From positions 1 to 64,000 of the forward strand of contig JAAYKH010000068.1 in NCBI GenBank assembly GCA_012522475.1: a stretch of 64,000 nucleotides of DNA, written 5' to 3'. The first letter of the stretch is position 1; the number at the start of each line of letters is the position of its first letter. The notes below the pieces were generated by a model. That model ran no database searches and was not told where the DNA came from. It worked only from the letters and a program-made list of their open reading frames with translations. Origin of the DNA: Chloroflexota bacterium (lineage in GTDB: Bacteria > Chloroflexota > Anaerolineae > Anaerolineales > Anaerolineaceae). Both the position numbers and the translations under genes were made by a program. Shown here piece after piece: positions 42,374 through 52,188 of this stretch.

Positions 42374-42546
42374 AATCCACAAGTTTTATATTGGCTCTGC
42401 CAGTTCAATATTTTATTTCCTCCCATCAAGCGCTTAACAGGGCCAGGAAATTCATCTCAAAACCGTAGAACGGCAATTGCCAAATTTTTCGCGGTAGAAT
42501 ACATTGTTGAAACCACCTCAAATCGCTTCGCAAAGGAATTATCAAG

Positions 42547-43467
42547 ATGATACAAGCAATTGAGCGAAAAAGAATATACCTGTATATTGCCTTCGCTTTT
42601 GGAATATCCTGGGCAACGGCCCTGGTTATTTACCTGACCGGCGGCCTGGAAAACAGTCCAGCTCTCAACATTGCTGGCATTCAGATCAGCCTGGCCATGC
42701 TCCTAATGGCATCATTGTATATGTTCGGCCCGGCTCTGGCAAATATCATTGCCCGGGCGCTCACCAAAGAAGGCACACAAAATCTGCATCTCAAGCCAAA
42801 TTTTAGCCAGGGCCGCTGGCTTTGTTTTCTGGCGGCGTGGTTGCTGCCCGGTCTATTGACCATCATCGGGTTGGCCCTGTTCTTTTTCGTTTTCCCGCGA
42901 AATTACGACCCTGAACTAACGGCACTAAAAACCCAAATGGACCTGGCCGGTGCACAGATGGTAAGCCCTTGGTTTGTTGTTATTGCACAGGTCATTCAAG
43001 CCACTCTGCTTGCCCCTGTGTTGAATGCTTTGCCCTCCTTTGGCGAGGAGTTCGGCTGGCATGGTTACCTGCTGCCCAAGCTATTGCCGCTGGGCGGTCG
43101 CAAAGCAATCTTGCTCACAGGCATAATCTGGGGCGTATGGCACTGGCCACTAATCCTGATGGGCTATAACTACGGCTCGGGCTATTTCGGCGCGCCATAC
43201 CTGGGCCTCCTGGCTATGGTTTGGTTTTGTATTACCTCTGGCGCTGTTTTCGGATGGCTGGATATAAAAGCCGGCAGTGTCTGGCCAGCGGTGATCGGTC
43301 ATGGCGCCCTGAATGGCATCGCAGCACTCAGTTTGTTATTTCTCGCCGGTGAGCCCAACACGTTATTGGGTCCGACCCCAGTGGGGATAATCGGCGGGGC
43401 AGGGTTCACCATCCTCGCAGCGATCCTCTTCCTCACGCCAAACGCATTTACATCCCAGGAAAAATAG
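42547..43467 (+). CDS. CPBP-family intramembrane metalloprotease
   Basis: A 306-residue membrane protein with about eight hydrophobic segments. The three motifs of the Abi/CPBP (Rce1-like) family are present: GEEFGWHGYL (EExxxW, about residues 166-175), WGVWHWPL (HxxxN-like second motif) and GHGALNGIA near the end. Members cut prenylated or other membrane peptides, and some give self-immunity to bacteriocins. AAAGGA lies upstream. A single gene convergent with pcm. Confidence 0.85.
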   Translation: MIQAIERKRIYLYIAFAFGISWATALVIYLTGGLENSPALNIAGIQISLAMLLMASLYMFGPALANIIARALTKEGTQNLHLKPNFSQGRWLCFLAAWLLPGLLTIIGLALFFFVFPRNYDPELTALKTQMDLAGAQMVSPWFVVIAQVIQATLLAPVLNALPSFGEEFGWHGYLLPKLLPLGGRKAILLTGIIWGVWHWPLILMGYNYGSGYFGAPYLGLLAMVWFCITSGAVFGWLDIKAGSVWPAVIGHGALNGIAALSLLFLAGEPNTLLGPTPVGIIGGAGFTILAAILFLTPNAFTSQEK

Positions 43468-43495
43468 AAGCGCCGTAAACACCGCACCTGCCAGA

Positions 43496-44140
43496 TCAGT
43501 CGTCCCAGCCCGCCTCGCCAATCAAAGGCACAAAGACCACCGGGATATTCACCGATCGGGTGAACTGGTCATCAATGTGCTGCCACACCTCTAATTGTTG
43601 TGAATAACGCGGTCCTACCGGAAGGACCAATCGCCCCCCTGGCGCCAATTGGTCCAGCAGGGCCTGGGGCACCGCCGGTGCGGCTGCAGCCACCAGAATG
43701 CGGTCATAGGGTGCAGCCGGCGGATAGCCCTGGCTGCCATCCCCCACATGCACCTTAATCCGCTGATAACCCAGGCTTTCCAGAGTTTCTCTGGCTGTTC
43801 GAGCCAGTTCGGGGTGGCGTTCAATCGAGTGCACCTCACCCGCCAGCTCTGCCAATATCGCCGCCTGGTAGCCCGACCCGGTGCCCACATCCAAAACACG
43901 GTGCTCAGGGTGCACATCCAGGAGTTCCGTCATCAACGCCACAATATAGGGTTGAGAAATAGTTTGCCCGCCGGCAATTTTTATCGGGTTGTCAGCATAG
44001 GCATTACCACGCACTTCCTGCGAGACAAACAGGTGCCGGGGTACACTGCGCATCGTTTCCAGGACCCGTTCATCTTCAATCCCCCGGTTGGCAATTTGAT
44101 AAGTCACCATACGCTCACGCTCATCCTGATAGCGTTTCAT
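43496..44140 (-). CDS. pcm: Protein-L-isoaspartate O-methyltransferase
   Basis: A 214-residue SAM-dependent repair enzyme that methylates isoaspartyl residues. Seen: VPRHLFVSQEVRGNAYAD, the signature ISQPYIVALMTELLD, the SAM site VLDVGTGSGYQAA and PYDRILVAAAAPAVP. ATG 44140 is chosen because GGGGAGG lies 6 bases upstream. It overlaps the end of mutY by 20 bp and is the last gene of the MBL-hypothetical-mutY-pcm operon. Confidence 0.95.
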   Translation of the reverse strand: MKRYQDERERMVTYQIANRGIEDERVLETMRSVPRHLFVSQEVRGNAYADNPIKIAGGQTISQPYIVALMTELLDVHPEHRVLDVGTGSGYQAAILAELAGEVHSIERHPELARTARETLESLGYQRIKVHVGDGSQGYPPAAPYDRILVAAAAPAVPQALLDQLAPGGRLVLPVGPRYSQQLEVWQHIDDQFTRSVNIPVVFVPLIGEAGWDD

Positions 44141-45206
44141 GTTCATCCTCCCCAATCAGCCGCCTGGCGATCAATCGGTCGACCTTCCCCATAGGATAGT
44201 CCGGCAAGGTGGCGGCTTTTGCCCACACCAAAGCCTGGCCTTCCATCCCCCGGGGCTCAACGCCCGGCGCCAATCTGCATAAAAAAGCATGCAATGTGAT
44301 CTTAAAATGTGTGTATGCATGCTGATAGCGACCAAAGGGTTGACCCACGTTAATTTCTACGCCCAATTCTTCTCGAATTTCTCGCTGCAAACAAGCGGGG
44401 AGGCCCGCATCGCCTTTTTCGAGAGTGCCCCCAGGAAATTCCCATAACCCCGCCAGTAAGCCACCTGGCGGACGTTGTGAAAGGAGCACCCGCTCATCCC
44501 GCTGGATGACAGCGGCAGTCACCGTGAGATGGGGAACCTTCTTCTTAGGCAGAACGACCGGTCGCTGATCTTGCAAACCAAGAAGGAACGCCTGGCACGT
44601 CTGATTAATAGGGCAAAGTTTACAATGCGGGTTTTTTGGCGTACAAATCAGCGCACCCAGCTCCATCAGCGCCTGGTTATAATCCCCCGCCTTTCCAGCA
44701 GGAAGGTGTTCCTGGGCCAATTTCCAAAACAATCGCTCTCCCTGGGTACTGCGAGCCGGCAGGCTGACATCAAAATAACGCGCCAAGACCCGCCGAACAT
44801 TCCCATCCACAGCCGGCACGTCCTCGCCAAAGGCGATTGAAGCAATGGCGCCCGCGGTGTAATCACCAACACCCGGCAGACGCTTTAGCGCATTACGGGT
44901 GCGGGGAAGTTCGCCGCCTAATTCTTGCACCACCTGCTGCGCCGCCCGGTGCAGGTTGTGCGCTCGTCTGTAATAGCCCAACCCCTCCCAGGCCGACAAA
45001 ACCACCTGTTCATCAGCGAACGCCAGCGCGTGAATATCCGGGAATTCTTCCATCCAACGTTTGAAATAAGGGATCACCGTTTCCACCTGGGTTTGCTGCA
45101 ACATAATTTCCGAAACCCAGGTTTTATAAGCAGAAGGATTAAAACGCCAGGGCAAATTTCTGGCGTTGTTTGTGTACCAATCCAATAAGCGCTGTGCAAA
45201 TGTCAT
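44121..45206 (-). CDS. mutY: Adenine DNA glycosylase MutY with Nudix-like C-terminus
   Basis: A 361-residue enzyme that removes adenine mispaired with 8-oxoguanine. The catalytic Glu lies in MLQQTQVETVI, the HhH in LKRLPGVGDYTAGAIASIAF, the catalytic Asp in PAVDGNVRRVLARY, and four Cys (CTPKNPHCKLCPINQTC) hold the 4Fe-4S cluster. The C-terminal domain resembles MutT, and its Nudix box is nearly complete (GGTLEKGD ... REIREELG). Its start overlaps the upstream stop as TGATG. Together with mutM at 23.5 kb it completes most of the GO repair system. Confidence 0.95.
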   Translation of the reverse strand: MTFAQRLLDWYTNNARNLPWRFNPSAYKTWVSEIMLQQTQVETVIPYFKRWMEEFPDIHALAFADEQVVLSAWEGLGYYRRAHNLHRAAQQVVQELGGELPRTRNALKRLPGVGDYTAGAIASIAFGEDVPAVDGNVRRVLARYFDVSLPARSTQGERLFWKLAQEHLPAGKAGDYNQALMELGALICTPKNPHCKLCPINQTCQAFLLGLQDQRPVVLPKKKVPHLTVTAAVIQRDERVLLSQRPPGGLLAGLWEFPGGTLEKGDAGLPACLQREIREELGVEINVGQPFGRYQHAYTHFKITLHAFLCRLAPGVEPRGMEGQALVWAKAATLPDYPMGKVDRLIARRLIGEDEHETLSG

Positions 45207-45508
45207 CAGAACTGAAAGCCGCCCGCCAATGGCGTCAGCTTCAACTGATAGTTTTTAACATAATCCAATAAATGGTGATTTAATTCTTGCCAGGCTTCTG
45301 AATTGATGATCTTTTGTGCTTTTTCAAAGCCAGGGACAACTGCGCCGACCAAGATTTGTGGCTGCTCACCATAGATTGTCACCCAGGCGTCGCTGAGCGC
45401 CAGACCTAATTTCTGCACGCCCGGCATAAAGCTGCGCACAACAAACTCAAAATACTCCTGTTCCTGACCCTCTTTGATATCCCAGGACATGATGACTTTG
45501 ACATTCAT
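45206..45508 (-). CDS. Small conserved protein, dimeric alpha/beta-barrel-like
   Basis: A 100-residue protein with no named function. The start NVKVIMSWDIKEGQEQEYFEFV and end NYQLKLTPLAGGF with alternating strands and helices look like a ferredoxin-like alpha/beta-barrel fold (NIPSNAP or ABM type), but this is only inference. It lies between the MBL gene (36 bp) and mutY (overlap of 1 base), so it is cotranscribed with DNA and protein repair genes. Confidence 0.6.
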   Translation of the reverse strand: MNVKVIMSWDIKEGQEQEYFEFVVRSFMPGVQKLGLALSDAWVTIYGEQPQILVGAVVPGFEKAQKIINSEAWQELNHHLLDYVKNYQLKLTPLAGGFQF

Positions 45509-45544
45509 TGCTAACTCCTTATGCTACCCGGAAAAATTCTTTGA

Positions 45545-46195
45545 TTAAAGGCTTAAATCCAGCACCATGACCCGAATTTCCTCGGGCAATGAAGCACGGC
45601 TTTGAATTTTAATCGATTGCTCAGTTTCGACAGTGGTTAACCCCATCTCTTTCAAGAATTTTGAAAGCGGGTCCAATTTGAGTAAGGATTTACTCATGCC
45701 GTAATGCATGGGGATCACGATATTCGGCTCGAGCAGGCTGATCACCTCGGCGGCCTTAGCTGCGTTCAAGCTGGTATCACCGCCAATTGGTACCAGGGCA
45801 ACATTCACCTCACCCAACCCCTCAACTTCCGTCTGGCTGGGCATACTGTTCAACTCGCCCAGATGTGCAACGGTCAAACCGCTATAATCAATCACATACA
45901 CCGTGTTGTGGACCGCATCGTCCGCGGCTTTTCTGCTCCTGCCGTTGATCCGGACGCCGGTGATAAAAACACCGCCAATTTCATATTCACCCGGGCCGTT
46001 AATTTCAAATGTTTTCCCACGAATCGCTTCGAGGTGGTTGTGGGCAGGATGATCACAACTCACCGTGACCACATCTGCACGCAACTTGCCGGGATCAATG
46101 CCCACCACCGCCGGATCATAGGGGTCGGTTACTACCGAAGCCATGCCGCGCTCAGTGATTCTGAAACAAGAATGTCCGTGCCAGGTAATTTCCAT
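45545..46195 (-). CDS. MBL-fold metal-dependent hydrolase (UlaG/UPF0173-like)
   Basis: A 216-residue metallo-beta-lactamase-fold protein. It starts MEITWHGHSCFRI, typical of the UlaG/UPF0173 branch. The canonical HxHxDH motif is altered: the region reads VSCDHPAHNHLEAI. GPGEYEIGGVFITGV and VALVPIGGDTSLNAAKAAEV match the branch, and IPMHYG holds a late His ligand. Substrate unknown. GGAGG lies upstream of the ATG and a TATAAT (46220-46225, minus) marks a likely promoter, so it is the first gene of the mutY-pcm operon. Confidence 0.8.
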   Translation of the reverse strand: MEITWHGHSCFRITERGMASVVTDPYDPAVVGIDPGKLRADVVTVSCDHPAHNHLEAIRGKTFEINGPGEYEIGGVFITGVRINGRSRKAADDAVHNTVYVIDYSGLTVAHLGELNSMPSQTEVEGLGEVNVALVPIGGDTSLNAAKAAEVISLLEPNIVIPMHYGMSKSLLKLDPLSKFLKEMGLTTVETEQSIKIQSRASLPEEIRVMVLDLSL

Positions 46196-46468
46196 ACAAC
46201 CTCCAATCTAATCTATTGAATTATACAACGTCATGCCAAATTACGGTTAGCGCGTGTTGAAAAAAAACGTCAAATTCTTTCCTGCAGGTAAAAGGAGTTT
46301 GGAATCAGGAACCAGAGCGGGTGATCAGAGGGTTGTTGGATGTGATGCTTTAGGAAAAGATACACCACGAACGGATGACTGAGTAAGACCCCGCCGTCAT
46401 CCGTCTAATATGCCAGGTTTCACCTTCAACTTATAGCCAGCCTGGTCAATACAAATCTCTGGATACTT
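46196..46468. other. Intergenic region between glycyl-tRNA synthetase and MBL gene
   Basis: It holds the MBL promoter at one end and an inverted repeat ACGGATGAC ... GTCATCCGT (46371-46404) that may end the glycyl-tRNA synthetase transcript. The same CGGATGAC/GTCATCCG arms occur at 33724-33747. Confidence 0.4.
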
Positions 46469-49462
46469 TTAAAACCCTTCCAAATAGCTGAGGTCTGCAA
46501 TACCTTCTGCCAGGCCCGCAATACGCTGCATCAAAGCCAACCGGTTGCGCCGGAGGCCCTCTTCTTCTGCCATGACCAGCACTTCATCAAAGAAACGGTT
46601 GATGGTGGGAACCATTTGAGAAACAACCTGCAGGAAATTATCCACCTCAGCCGTGCCCTGTAAGCTTTTTTCAGCCTCGTTAATAACCGCATACAGAACC
46701 TGTTCGGCTTCAGTCTCAAATTGGGACGGGTCAACACGAAAGGATTCTTCCATACCCCGGGTAATACGCACACAGCGGCTGAAAGCCGGCAGGATGGTCA
46801 TCCAATCTTCACGAGAGGCCCATTGACCGAGCGCTTCCACCCCCAGCAGCGTCGCGTATGGGTCGGTGCCTTTCTCCGCCAGAACCGCATCGACAACGTC
46901 ATAGGGATGCCCCACCTCAAGCAGCATCACCCGCAAGCGGCGCTGGATGAACGCCAAACAAGCCTGCAGGTCTTCCTCTGCTACGTCAACCGGCAACCCC
47001 TTGGCGGCAGTTTCCAGGCCCCAGCGCAGGTTAAAGGGCTGCTGCCAGGCGATTAAATTCTGGCAGATACCCAGTGCTGCCCGCCTTTGGGCAAAGGGGT
47101 CCTTGGTTCCAGAGGGCGGTAGTTTAACCGCAAACAGGCCCATCAGACTGTCCAGGCGGTCAGCCAAACCAACTACAAGCCCGGGTTTCGATTCAGGTTG
47201 AAGGTCATCATCAAAGCGCGGCAGGTAGTGTTCAAAGATCACCTCAGCAACCGCGGCTGTTTCACCACTTTGTAATGCGTAATAACGACCCATTGCGCCC
47301 TGCAGGGAGGTCATTTCAACCACCATTTCCGTGGCCAGATCAGCTTTGGCCAGCCAGGCAGCCCGAAGAGTCGTTTCCAGCTCGGTGGGTGTTAATTGCA
47401 TTTGCTCGCCCAGGGATGTAACCAACGCCATTAATCGCTGGGTTTTATCCAAAAACGAGCCCAGTTTAGCTTGAAATGTGAGTGTATTTAATTGAGCCAC
47501 AAAGGATTCAAACGGACGTTCAAGGTCCTTTTGAATAAAGAATTTGGCATCATCAAAGCGCGCCAGGATCACCTGTTGATTGCCGTCAGTAACCACATCC
47601 AAGTGATCCTCAACGCCGTTGCTGATGGCAATAAAATAGGGCAGCAAATTACCCTGGGAATCTTCAACCACCAGGTAGCGCTGGTGTTTCTTCATCACGG
47701 TCGTTAATACCTCGGGGGGCAGCACTTCCAGAAATACCCGGTCGAATTCACCGCGTAACGCTCGCGGTTTTTCCACCATCTGGGTCACCTCGTGGATGAG
47801 GCCCGGGTCCGCTTGGACTCGCCCTCCAACCGCCTCTGCCAAAGCCTGTACTTGCTTTTGGATTTCAGCTTCACGCACCTGGGGGTCGAGGATAATTCCC
47901 TGATTTTCTATTTTTAACAGGTAATCCTGAGGAGATTCAACTGCAAATTCTGCTTCGGGCGCAAACCTCAGGCCACGCGTTACCCGCCCGCTGGTATTGC
48001 GGGCAAAGCTGAAGGGCACCACGGTCTCCCCGTGCAAAGCTAACAGCCAGCGAACCGGGCGCGAGAAAGACACACGAGATTCATTCCAGCGCATCGATTT
48101 GTTAAATCGAATCCCTGCCAGCAAATTCGCCAGAGCGCTTTCCAAAACCTGGTAAGCCAGTGCGCCCTGTTCGCTGATTTTTGCTACCATATAACGGCCG
48201 CCATCCACCTCCACTACCTGGAGCTGCTGAACATCAATGCCCTTACTGCGGGCAAAGCCCATCGCAACCTGGGTCGGGTTACCATCAGCGTCAAAGGCCC
48301 GTTCAGCCGGCGGCCCCTTAACGTCCCGTTCAAGGTCGGGCTGACGGCCTGCCAGGTCCTCCACCAGCACCACCAGGCGCCGGGGTGTGCCCATCACGCG
48401 CACCGGCCCATGTGCCAAACGCAGATCCGCCAGCATCGCCGGTACGTCTTCCTCAAGTTGTGAGATCGCACCGGTCAGATCACTGGCAGGAAGTTCCTCG
48501 GTGCCAATTTCCAGCAAAAATGGCGCTGTGTCTGTGGCGATTTCAGCCCCAGCTTCTTTTACGGGTTCAGCGCTGGCAGCAGGTTGTTCCAGCCAGGGAA
48601 ACCCCGCCTGTTCACGTTGCTTAAGATAAGCTTCAGCCACCCGGCGCGCCAGTTCGCGCGTGCGGGCAAACAAGGCCTGGCGTTCTGTCACGCCCACCGC
48701 ACCGCGTGTATCCAACACATTAAAGGCATGCGAGGTCTTTAAAACATAATCATGCGCTGGCAGCACCAGGCCGGCTTCAATGGCCCGCTCTGCTTCTTTT
48801 TCAAACAAATCGTACATCTTGCGTACGCTGTCCACGTCAGCCACTTCAAAATAATAAGCGCTGTGTTCACGCTCCCCCATCAGGTTAACGTCACCATTGG
48901 TGCGCTCAGCATTCCACTGAATATCCTTAAAATGGCGCACGCCTTGCAAGGTCATGGCGATGCGTTCCAGCCCGTAGGTAATTTCAACCGAAACGGGGTC
49001 CAGGTCAACACCGCCGCATTGCTGAAAATAGGTGAACTGGGTGATCTCAACGCCATCCAGCCAGACCTCCCAGCCCAGGCCCCAGGCACCGATGGCCGGT
49101 TGTTGCCAGTTATCCTCCACGAAACGTATGTCGTGACGGGTGGGGTCTATCCCCATTGCTTGCAGGGATGCCAGGTAGATTTCCTGCGGGTTGCCCGGTT
49201 CGGGTTTAAGAATCACCTGATACTGGTAAAATTGCTGCAATCGGTTGGGGTTATCACCGTATCGAGCATCGTCCGGGCGAATGGAAGGTTCAACATAGGC
49301 CACATGCCAGGGCTCAGGGCCTAAAACACGCAAAAATGTTGCCGGGTTCATTGTTCCCGCCCCAACCTGGGTGTAATAGGGTTGCCAGATCAGGCAGCCA
49401 CGGTCTGCCCAGAACTGTTGCAATTTCATGATGAGTGCTTGAAAATGAACGGATTCCTTCAT
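46469..49462 (-). CDS. glyQS: Glycyl-tRNA synthetase, alpha and beta subunits fused
   Basis: A 997-residue enzyme charging tRNA-Gly. Residues 1-290 are the catalytic alpha part ([47 protein letters not shown] in pieces). After a short Ala/Glu-rich link (about 300-320), [13 protein letters not shown] opens the beta part, with [23 protein letters not shown] and a C-terminal DALR-like anticodon region. In most bacteria these are two genes (glyQ, glyS); the fusion is known from some lineages. ATG 49462 fits the GGGA ribosome site and the family start. No T-box is seen upstream; TATAAT on the minus strand at 49537-49542 marks a promoter. Confidence 0.95.
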   Translation of the reverse strand: MKESVHFQALIMKLQQFWADRGCLIWQPYYTQVGAGTMNPATFLRVLGPEPWHVAYVEPSIRPDDARYGDNPNRLQQFYQYQVILKPEPGNPQEIYLASLQAMGIDPTRHDIRFVEDNWQQPAIGAWGLGWEVWLDGVEITQFTYFQQCGGVDLDPVSVEITYGLERIAMTLQGVRHFKDIQWNAERTNGDVNLMGEREHSAYYFEVADVDSVRKMYDLFEKEAERAIEAGLVLPAHDYVLKTSHAFNVLDTRGAVGVTERQALFARTRELARRVAEAYLKQREQAGFPWLEQPAASAEPVKEAGAEIATDTAPFLLEIGTEELPASDLTGAISQLEEDVPAMLADLRLAHGPVRVMGTPRRLVVLVEDLAGRQPDLERDVKGPPAERAFDADGNPTQVAMGFARSKGIDVQQLQVVEVDGGRYMVAKISEQGALAYQVLESALANLLAGIRFNKSMRWNESRVSFSRPVRWLLALHGETVVPFSFARNTSGRVTRGLRFAPEAEFAVESPQDYLLKIENQGIILDPQVREAEIQKQVQALAEAVGGRVQADPGLIHEVTQMVEKPRALRGEFDRVFLEVLPPEVLTTVMKKHQRYLVVEDSQGNLLPYFIAISNGVEDHLDVVTDGNQQVILARFDDAKFFIQKDLERPFESFVAQLNTLTFQAKLGSFLDKTQRLMALVTSLGEQMQLTPTELETTLRAAWLAKADLATEMVVEMTSLQGAMGRYYALQSGETAAVAEVIFEHYLPRFDDDLQPESKPGLVVGLADRLDSLMGLFAVKLPPSGTKDPFAQRRAALGICQNLIAWQQPFNLRWGLETAAKGLPVDVAEEDLQACLAFIQRRLRVMLLEVGHPYDVVDAVLAEKGTDPYATLLGVEALGQWASREDWMTILPAFSRCVRITRGMEESFRVDPSQFETEAEQVLYAVINEAEKSLQGTAEVDNFLQVVSQMVPTINRFFDEVLVMAEEEGLRRNRLALMQRIAGLAEGIADLSYLEGF

Positions 49463-49645
49463 AACCTGTCCCATCTCGGTGGTTTTTCCACGGTTTCGAG
49501 AAATAATTTTTTAAATGCAGTCAATTTAACCCCGTTATTATACCATTGGAAAGCGGTAACAATTGCCGTACGACGCGTATTCCGGCCGTTCAGGCGAAGA
49601 TTGTGCAGTTATGCCAACTAAAAAAGCCGACCTGTAAAGCCCCGC

Positions 49646-50431
49646 TTAATCGGACTCAAGCTCATCTTTTGATGAACCCTTGATTTTACGCATAAAATCT
49701 GGCGTGTTCAAGTGGCTTTCCAGTAAATAGGAAAAATAGGCCTCTGTCAGCGAAGCCATGCCTTGGTTAATCACATCAGGAACCACAAGAGAAGCGACGG
49801 TTTTCCAATCGGAGCGTTGGAAGTGGCGCAGATAGCGCAAAACATCCGTCTCAATCGGCCAGGCCTCCCCGCGCCCCCGCCCACAGGCAGGACAGACCAC
49901 ACCGCCGCCCAAAGGCGAGAAAAACTGGTCTTGCGCCTGGATAACAGCGTTGCAGTCGATACAATTAAAGAGTTGCGGGCGATAACCCAATAAATTTAGC
50001 AGCCGGATTTCATAGTATCTTACGGCTGTTTCCGGCGATTCCAGCGTTTCCAAACGGTCCAGCGTTTGTGAAATTAACCGAAACAGCCCGGGGGTTGAAC
50101 CTTCCTCATAAGTGAAGCGGTCCAGCACCTCCACCACGTAAGATGAGAGGGTCATCCGATGCAAATCCGCTCTTAATTGTGTCCTTGGTTTAAGGGCTTC
50201 AGCCTGAGTGATAATATCCAGGTCGCGCCCCTTAGCCAGGGATAAGCGCACCTGTGTAAAGGGCTCTAAATGGCCGGCTTTACGGGAACTGATCTTGCGG
50301 ACCCCCTTAGCAATGGCAGAGATTTTACCTTTCTCCAGCGTAAACAATCGCAAAATCCGGTCTGCTTCTCCGTACTCAAAATGTCTCAATACAATGGCTT
50401 GGACCTGATATGTACGGCTTTCTCTTGCCAT
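49646..50431 (-). CDS. recO: DNA repair protein RecO
   Basis: A 261-residue recombination mediator that helps load RecA with RecF and RecR. N-terminal OB fold: YQVQAIVLRHFEYGEADRIL and EKGKISAIAKGVRK, with the middle helical region and a zinc finger CIDCNAVI...VVCPACG. The C-terminus is helical as usual. AGGTGA lies upstream of the ATG. It is the last gene of the glmU-corC-cdd group, 76 bp after cdd. Confidence 0.95.
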   Translation of the reverse strand: MARESRTYQVQAIVLRHFEYGEADRILRLFTLEKGKISAIAKGVRKISSRKAGHLEPFTQVRLSLAKGRDLDIITQAEALKPRTQLRADLHRMTLSSYVVEVLDRFTYEEGSTPGLFRLISQTLDRLETLESPETAVRYYEIRLLNLLGYRPQLFNCIDCNAVIQAQDQFFSPLGGGVVCPACGRGRGEAWPIETDVLRYLRHFQRSDWKTVASLVVPDVINQGMASLTEAYFSYLLESHLNTPDFMRKIKGSSKDELESD

Positions 50432-50507
50432 GAGGTTTCACCTGGTAAGAATGGAAAATCTCGCGCCGGTCAGACGGCTGGGGCGCGCTTTTATACAGGG
50501 CTTAATT

Positions 50508-50924
50508 TCATTTTCCCCTGGCGGCATCCAGATCGGCCCCGCCAAAGGCATGCGGTAAGAGTTCCGCCACCGTCAATTCGTGCACCAGGTGGCCTTGCAA
50601 GTCGGCAATCAGCACAACAGTATCTAGGCCGAATTCAGCCAGCACCTGCCGACAAGCCCCACAGGGCGTACCCCCATTCCTGGTAACAACAGCAATTGCG
50701 GTAAAAGACCGCTCCCCTTCAGAGACAGCCTTAAAAACTGCCACCCGTTCGCCGCACACCGTAAGCGGATAAACCGCGTTTTCAATATTCGCCCCTTCAT
50801 AAATTTTGCCCGTTTTTGTTAGCAGCGCTGCGCCAACCGCATATTTCGAATAGGGTGCATACGCGCGTTGCTGGGCTGCCCGCGCTTTTTGGATTAATGT
50901 CGTTCGAATTTCATCCGTTAACAT
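50508..50924 (-). CDS. cdd: Cytidine deaminase
   Basis: A 138-residue pyrimidine salvage enzyme converting cytidine to uridine. Seen: YAPYSKYAVGAAL, GANIENAVYPLTVCGERVA with zinc Cys and catalytic Glu (Gly instead of the usual Ala between them), and PCGACRQVLAEF with two zinc Cys. Its start overlaps the end of the CorC gene by 14 bp. Confidence 0.95.
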   Translation of the reverse strand: MLTDEIRTTLIQKARAAQQRAYAPYSKYAVGAALLTKTGKIYEGANIENAVYPLTVCGERVAVFKAVSEGERSFTAIAVVTRNGGTPCGACRQVLAEFGLDTVVLIADLQGHLVHELTVAELLPHAFGGADLDAARGK

Positions 50925-52188
50925 CCCTATGTCCTTTCTTGGTACTTTCTAAGGCATCTTTTCTGGCGCGCACTTTCACAATTCTACGACCGTCCACCTG
51001 TTCAACAATCAGTGTCAGGCCATCACAGTGTAATTCCTCACCGCCAGTGGGCACATCACCAATCTCACTATAGATAAAACCGCCAATTGTATCTGCATTG
51101 TCGATTGCGATGTTCGTTTCCATCACCTCGTTGAAGATATCCAAATCAACGCGTCCCTGGAAGACATATTCATTTTCGCCTACTTGCAAATAGGGTAGCT
51201 CTTCGCTTTCATCGTATTCATCACGGATTTCACCGATGATCTCTTCGACAATATCCTCTAATGTAACCACGCCCGCCACCCCGCCATACTCGTCCACCAC
51301 AATAGCCAGGTGCATGTTGCGCGATTGCATCTCGGCCAGGACTTCGTCGACTTTTTTTGCTTCCGGAACAAAATAAGCCAGCCTGAGCAACTCGCGATGG
51401 TCGGCAATCAGCGCGTCATCCTGCTGCAAACTGAGCAAATCTTTGGCATACAGCAAACCAACCACGTTGTCGACAGTCTCTTCATAGACCGGTACTCGGG
51501 AATGCCCGCCCTGGATAAAGGCCCTCCGGGCTTCGCCCAGAGTGCTGTGAATATCCAGCATAATCACATCGATGCGCGGCACCATAATCTCTTTGGCCAA
51601 CGTATCACCAAACTGAAAGATGGAGTAGATCATTTCTCGCTCGCCCTTTTCCAACGAGCCCTCGTGCTGACCGACTTCAACCCAGTTTTTTAAGTCTTCT
51701 TCAGTCATCGATGCCAGCGTAAGCCGTTTAGCGTTTGGGCCAAGCACCGCCAGCAAGGTGGACGCAAGCGGCGAGAACAGGGTATTGAGCACACCAGCAA
51801 CGCCGTTAAACCGGATGGCATATTCTTCTGTAGCCCGCATAACACGAGCTTTCAGGGCGTATTCAAGGAATATCAGCAAGATAACTGCAACCATTAAATA
51901 CAGGAATAGCAGGCCCATGCTCAGGCTCGGCAGGATAGAGAGCATAACGGTCACAAAGAAACCTGCCAGCGCAAAATGCAGAAAAGTGTGAGCAATGTAT
52001 AACCCCACCCTCAAACGCGGTTCTTCGATCAGATGCACCGTCATTTCAATCCTATCCTCACGGCCTTCGCGCAGGTTTAACAGGTAAGGCAGTCTGGCAT
52101 GGCTGTAACTGGTTTTTATCGCTACGACCAGCAAATCGAGCAGCAAACTAATAATCAAGAAAATCCACGGCAACAAGTTATGGGTCAC
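50911..52188 (-). CDS. CNNM/CorC-HlyC family transporter-like protein
   Basis: A 425-residue membrane protein. Four hydrophobic segments at the N-terminus form a DUF21 domain, followed by a CBS-domain pair (KEIMVPRIDVIMLD, and DEYGGVAGVVTLEDIVEEIIGE) and a C-terminal CorC_HlyC domain (YVFQGRVDLDIFNEV). Relatives export Mg2+ or Co2+ and are sometimes called hemolysin-like without good evidence. It overlaps glmU by 11 bp and cdd by 14 bp, so the three are coupled. Confidence 0.92.
   Translation of the reverse strand: MTHNLLPWIFLIISLLLDLLVVAIKTSYSHARLPYLLNLREGREDRIEMTVHLIEEPRLRVGLYIAHTFLHFALAGFFVTVMLSILPSLSMGLLFLYLMVAVILLIFLEYALKARVMRATEEYAIRFNGVAGVLNTLFSPLASTLLAVLGPNAKRLTLASMTEEDLKNWVEVGQHEGSLEKGEREMIYSIFQFGDTLAKEIMVPRIDVIMLDIHSTLGEARRAFIQGGHSRVPVYEETVDNVVGLLYAKDLLSLQQDDALIADHRELLRLAYFVPEAKKVDEVLAEMQSRNMHLAIVVDEYGGVAGVVTLEDIVEEIIGEIRDEYDESEELPYLQVGENEYVFQGRVDLDIFNEVMETNIAIDNADTIGGFIYSEIGDVPTGGEELHCDGLTLIVEQVDGRRIVKVRARKDALESTKKGHRDVNG

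Noticed and set aside
42547-43467. Bacteriocin immunity system
   Set aside because: The CPBP protease family includes immunity proteins, but no bacteriocin or export genes are near.
49475-49645. T-box leader for the glycyl-tRNA synthetase
   Set aside because: The gap is too short, and no AGGGTGGNACCGCG-like element or specifier hairpin is seen.
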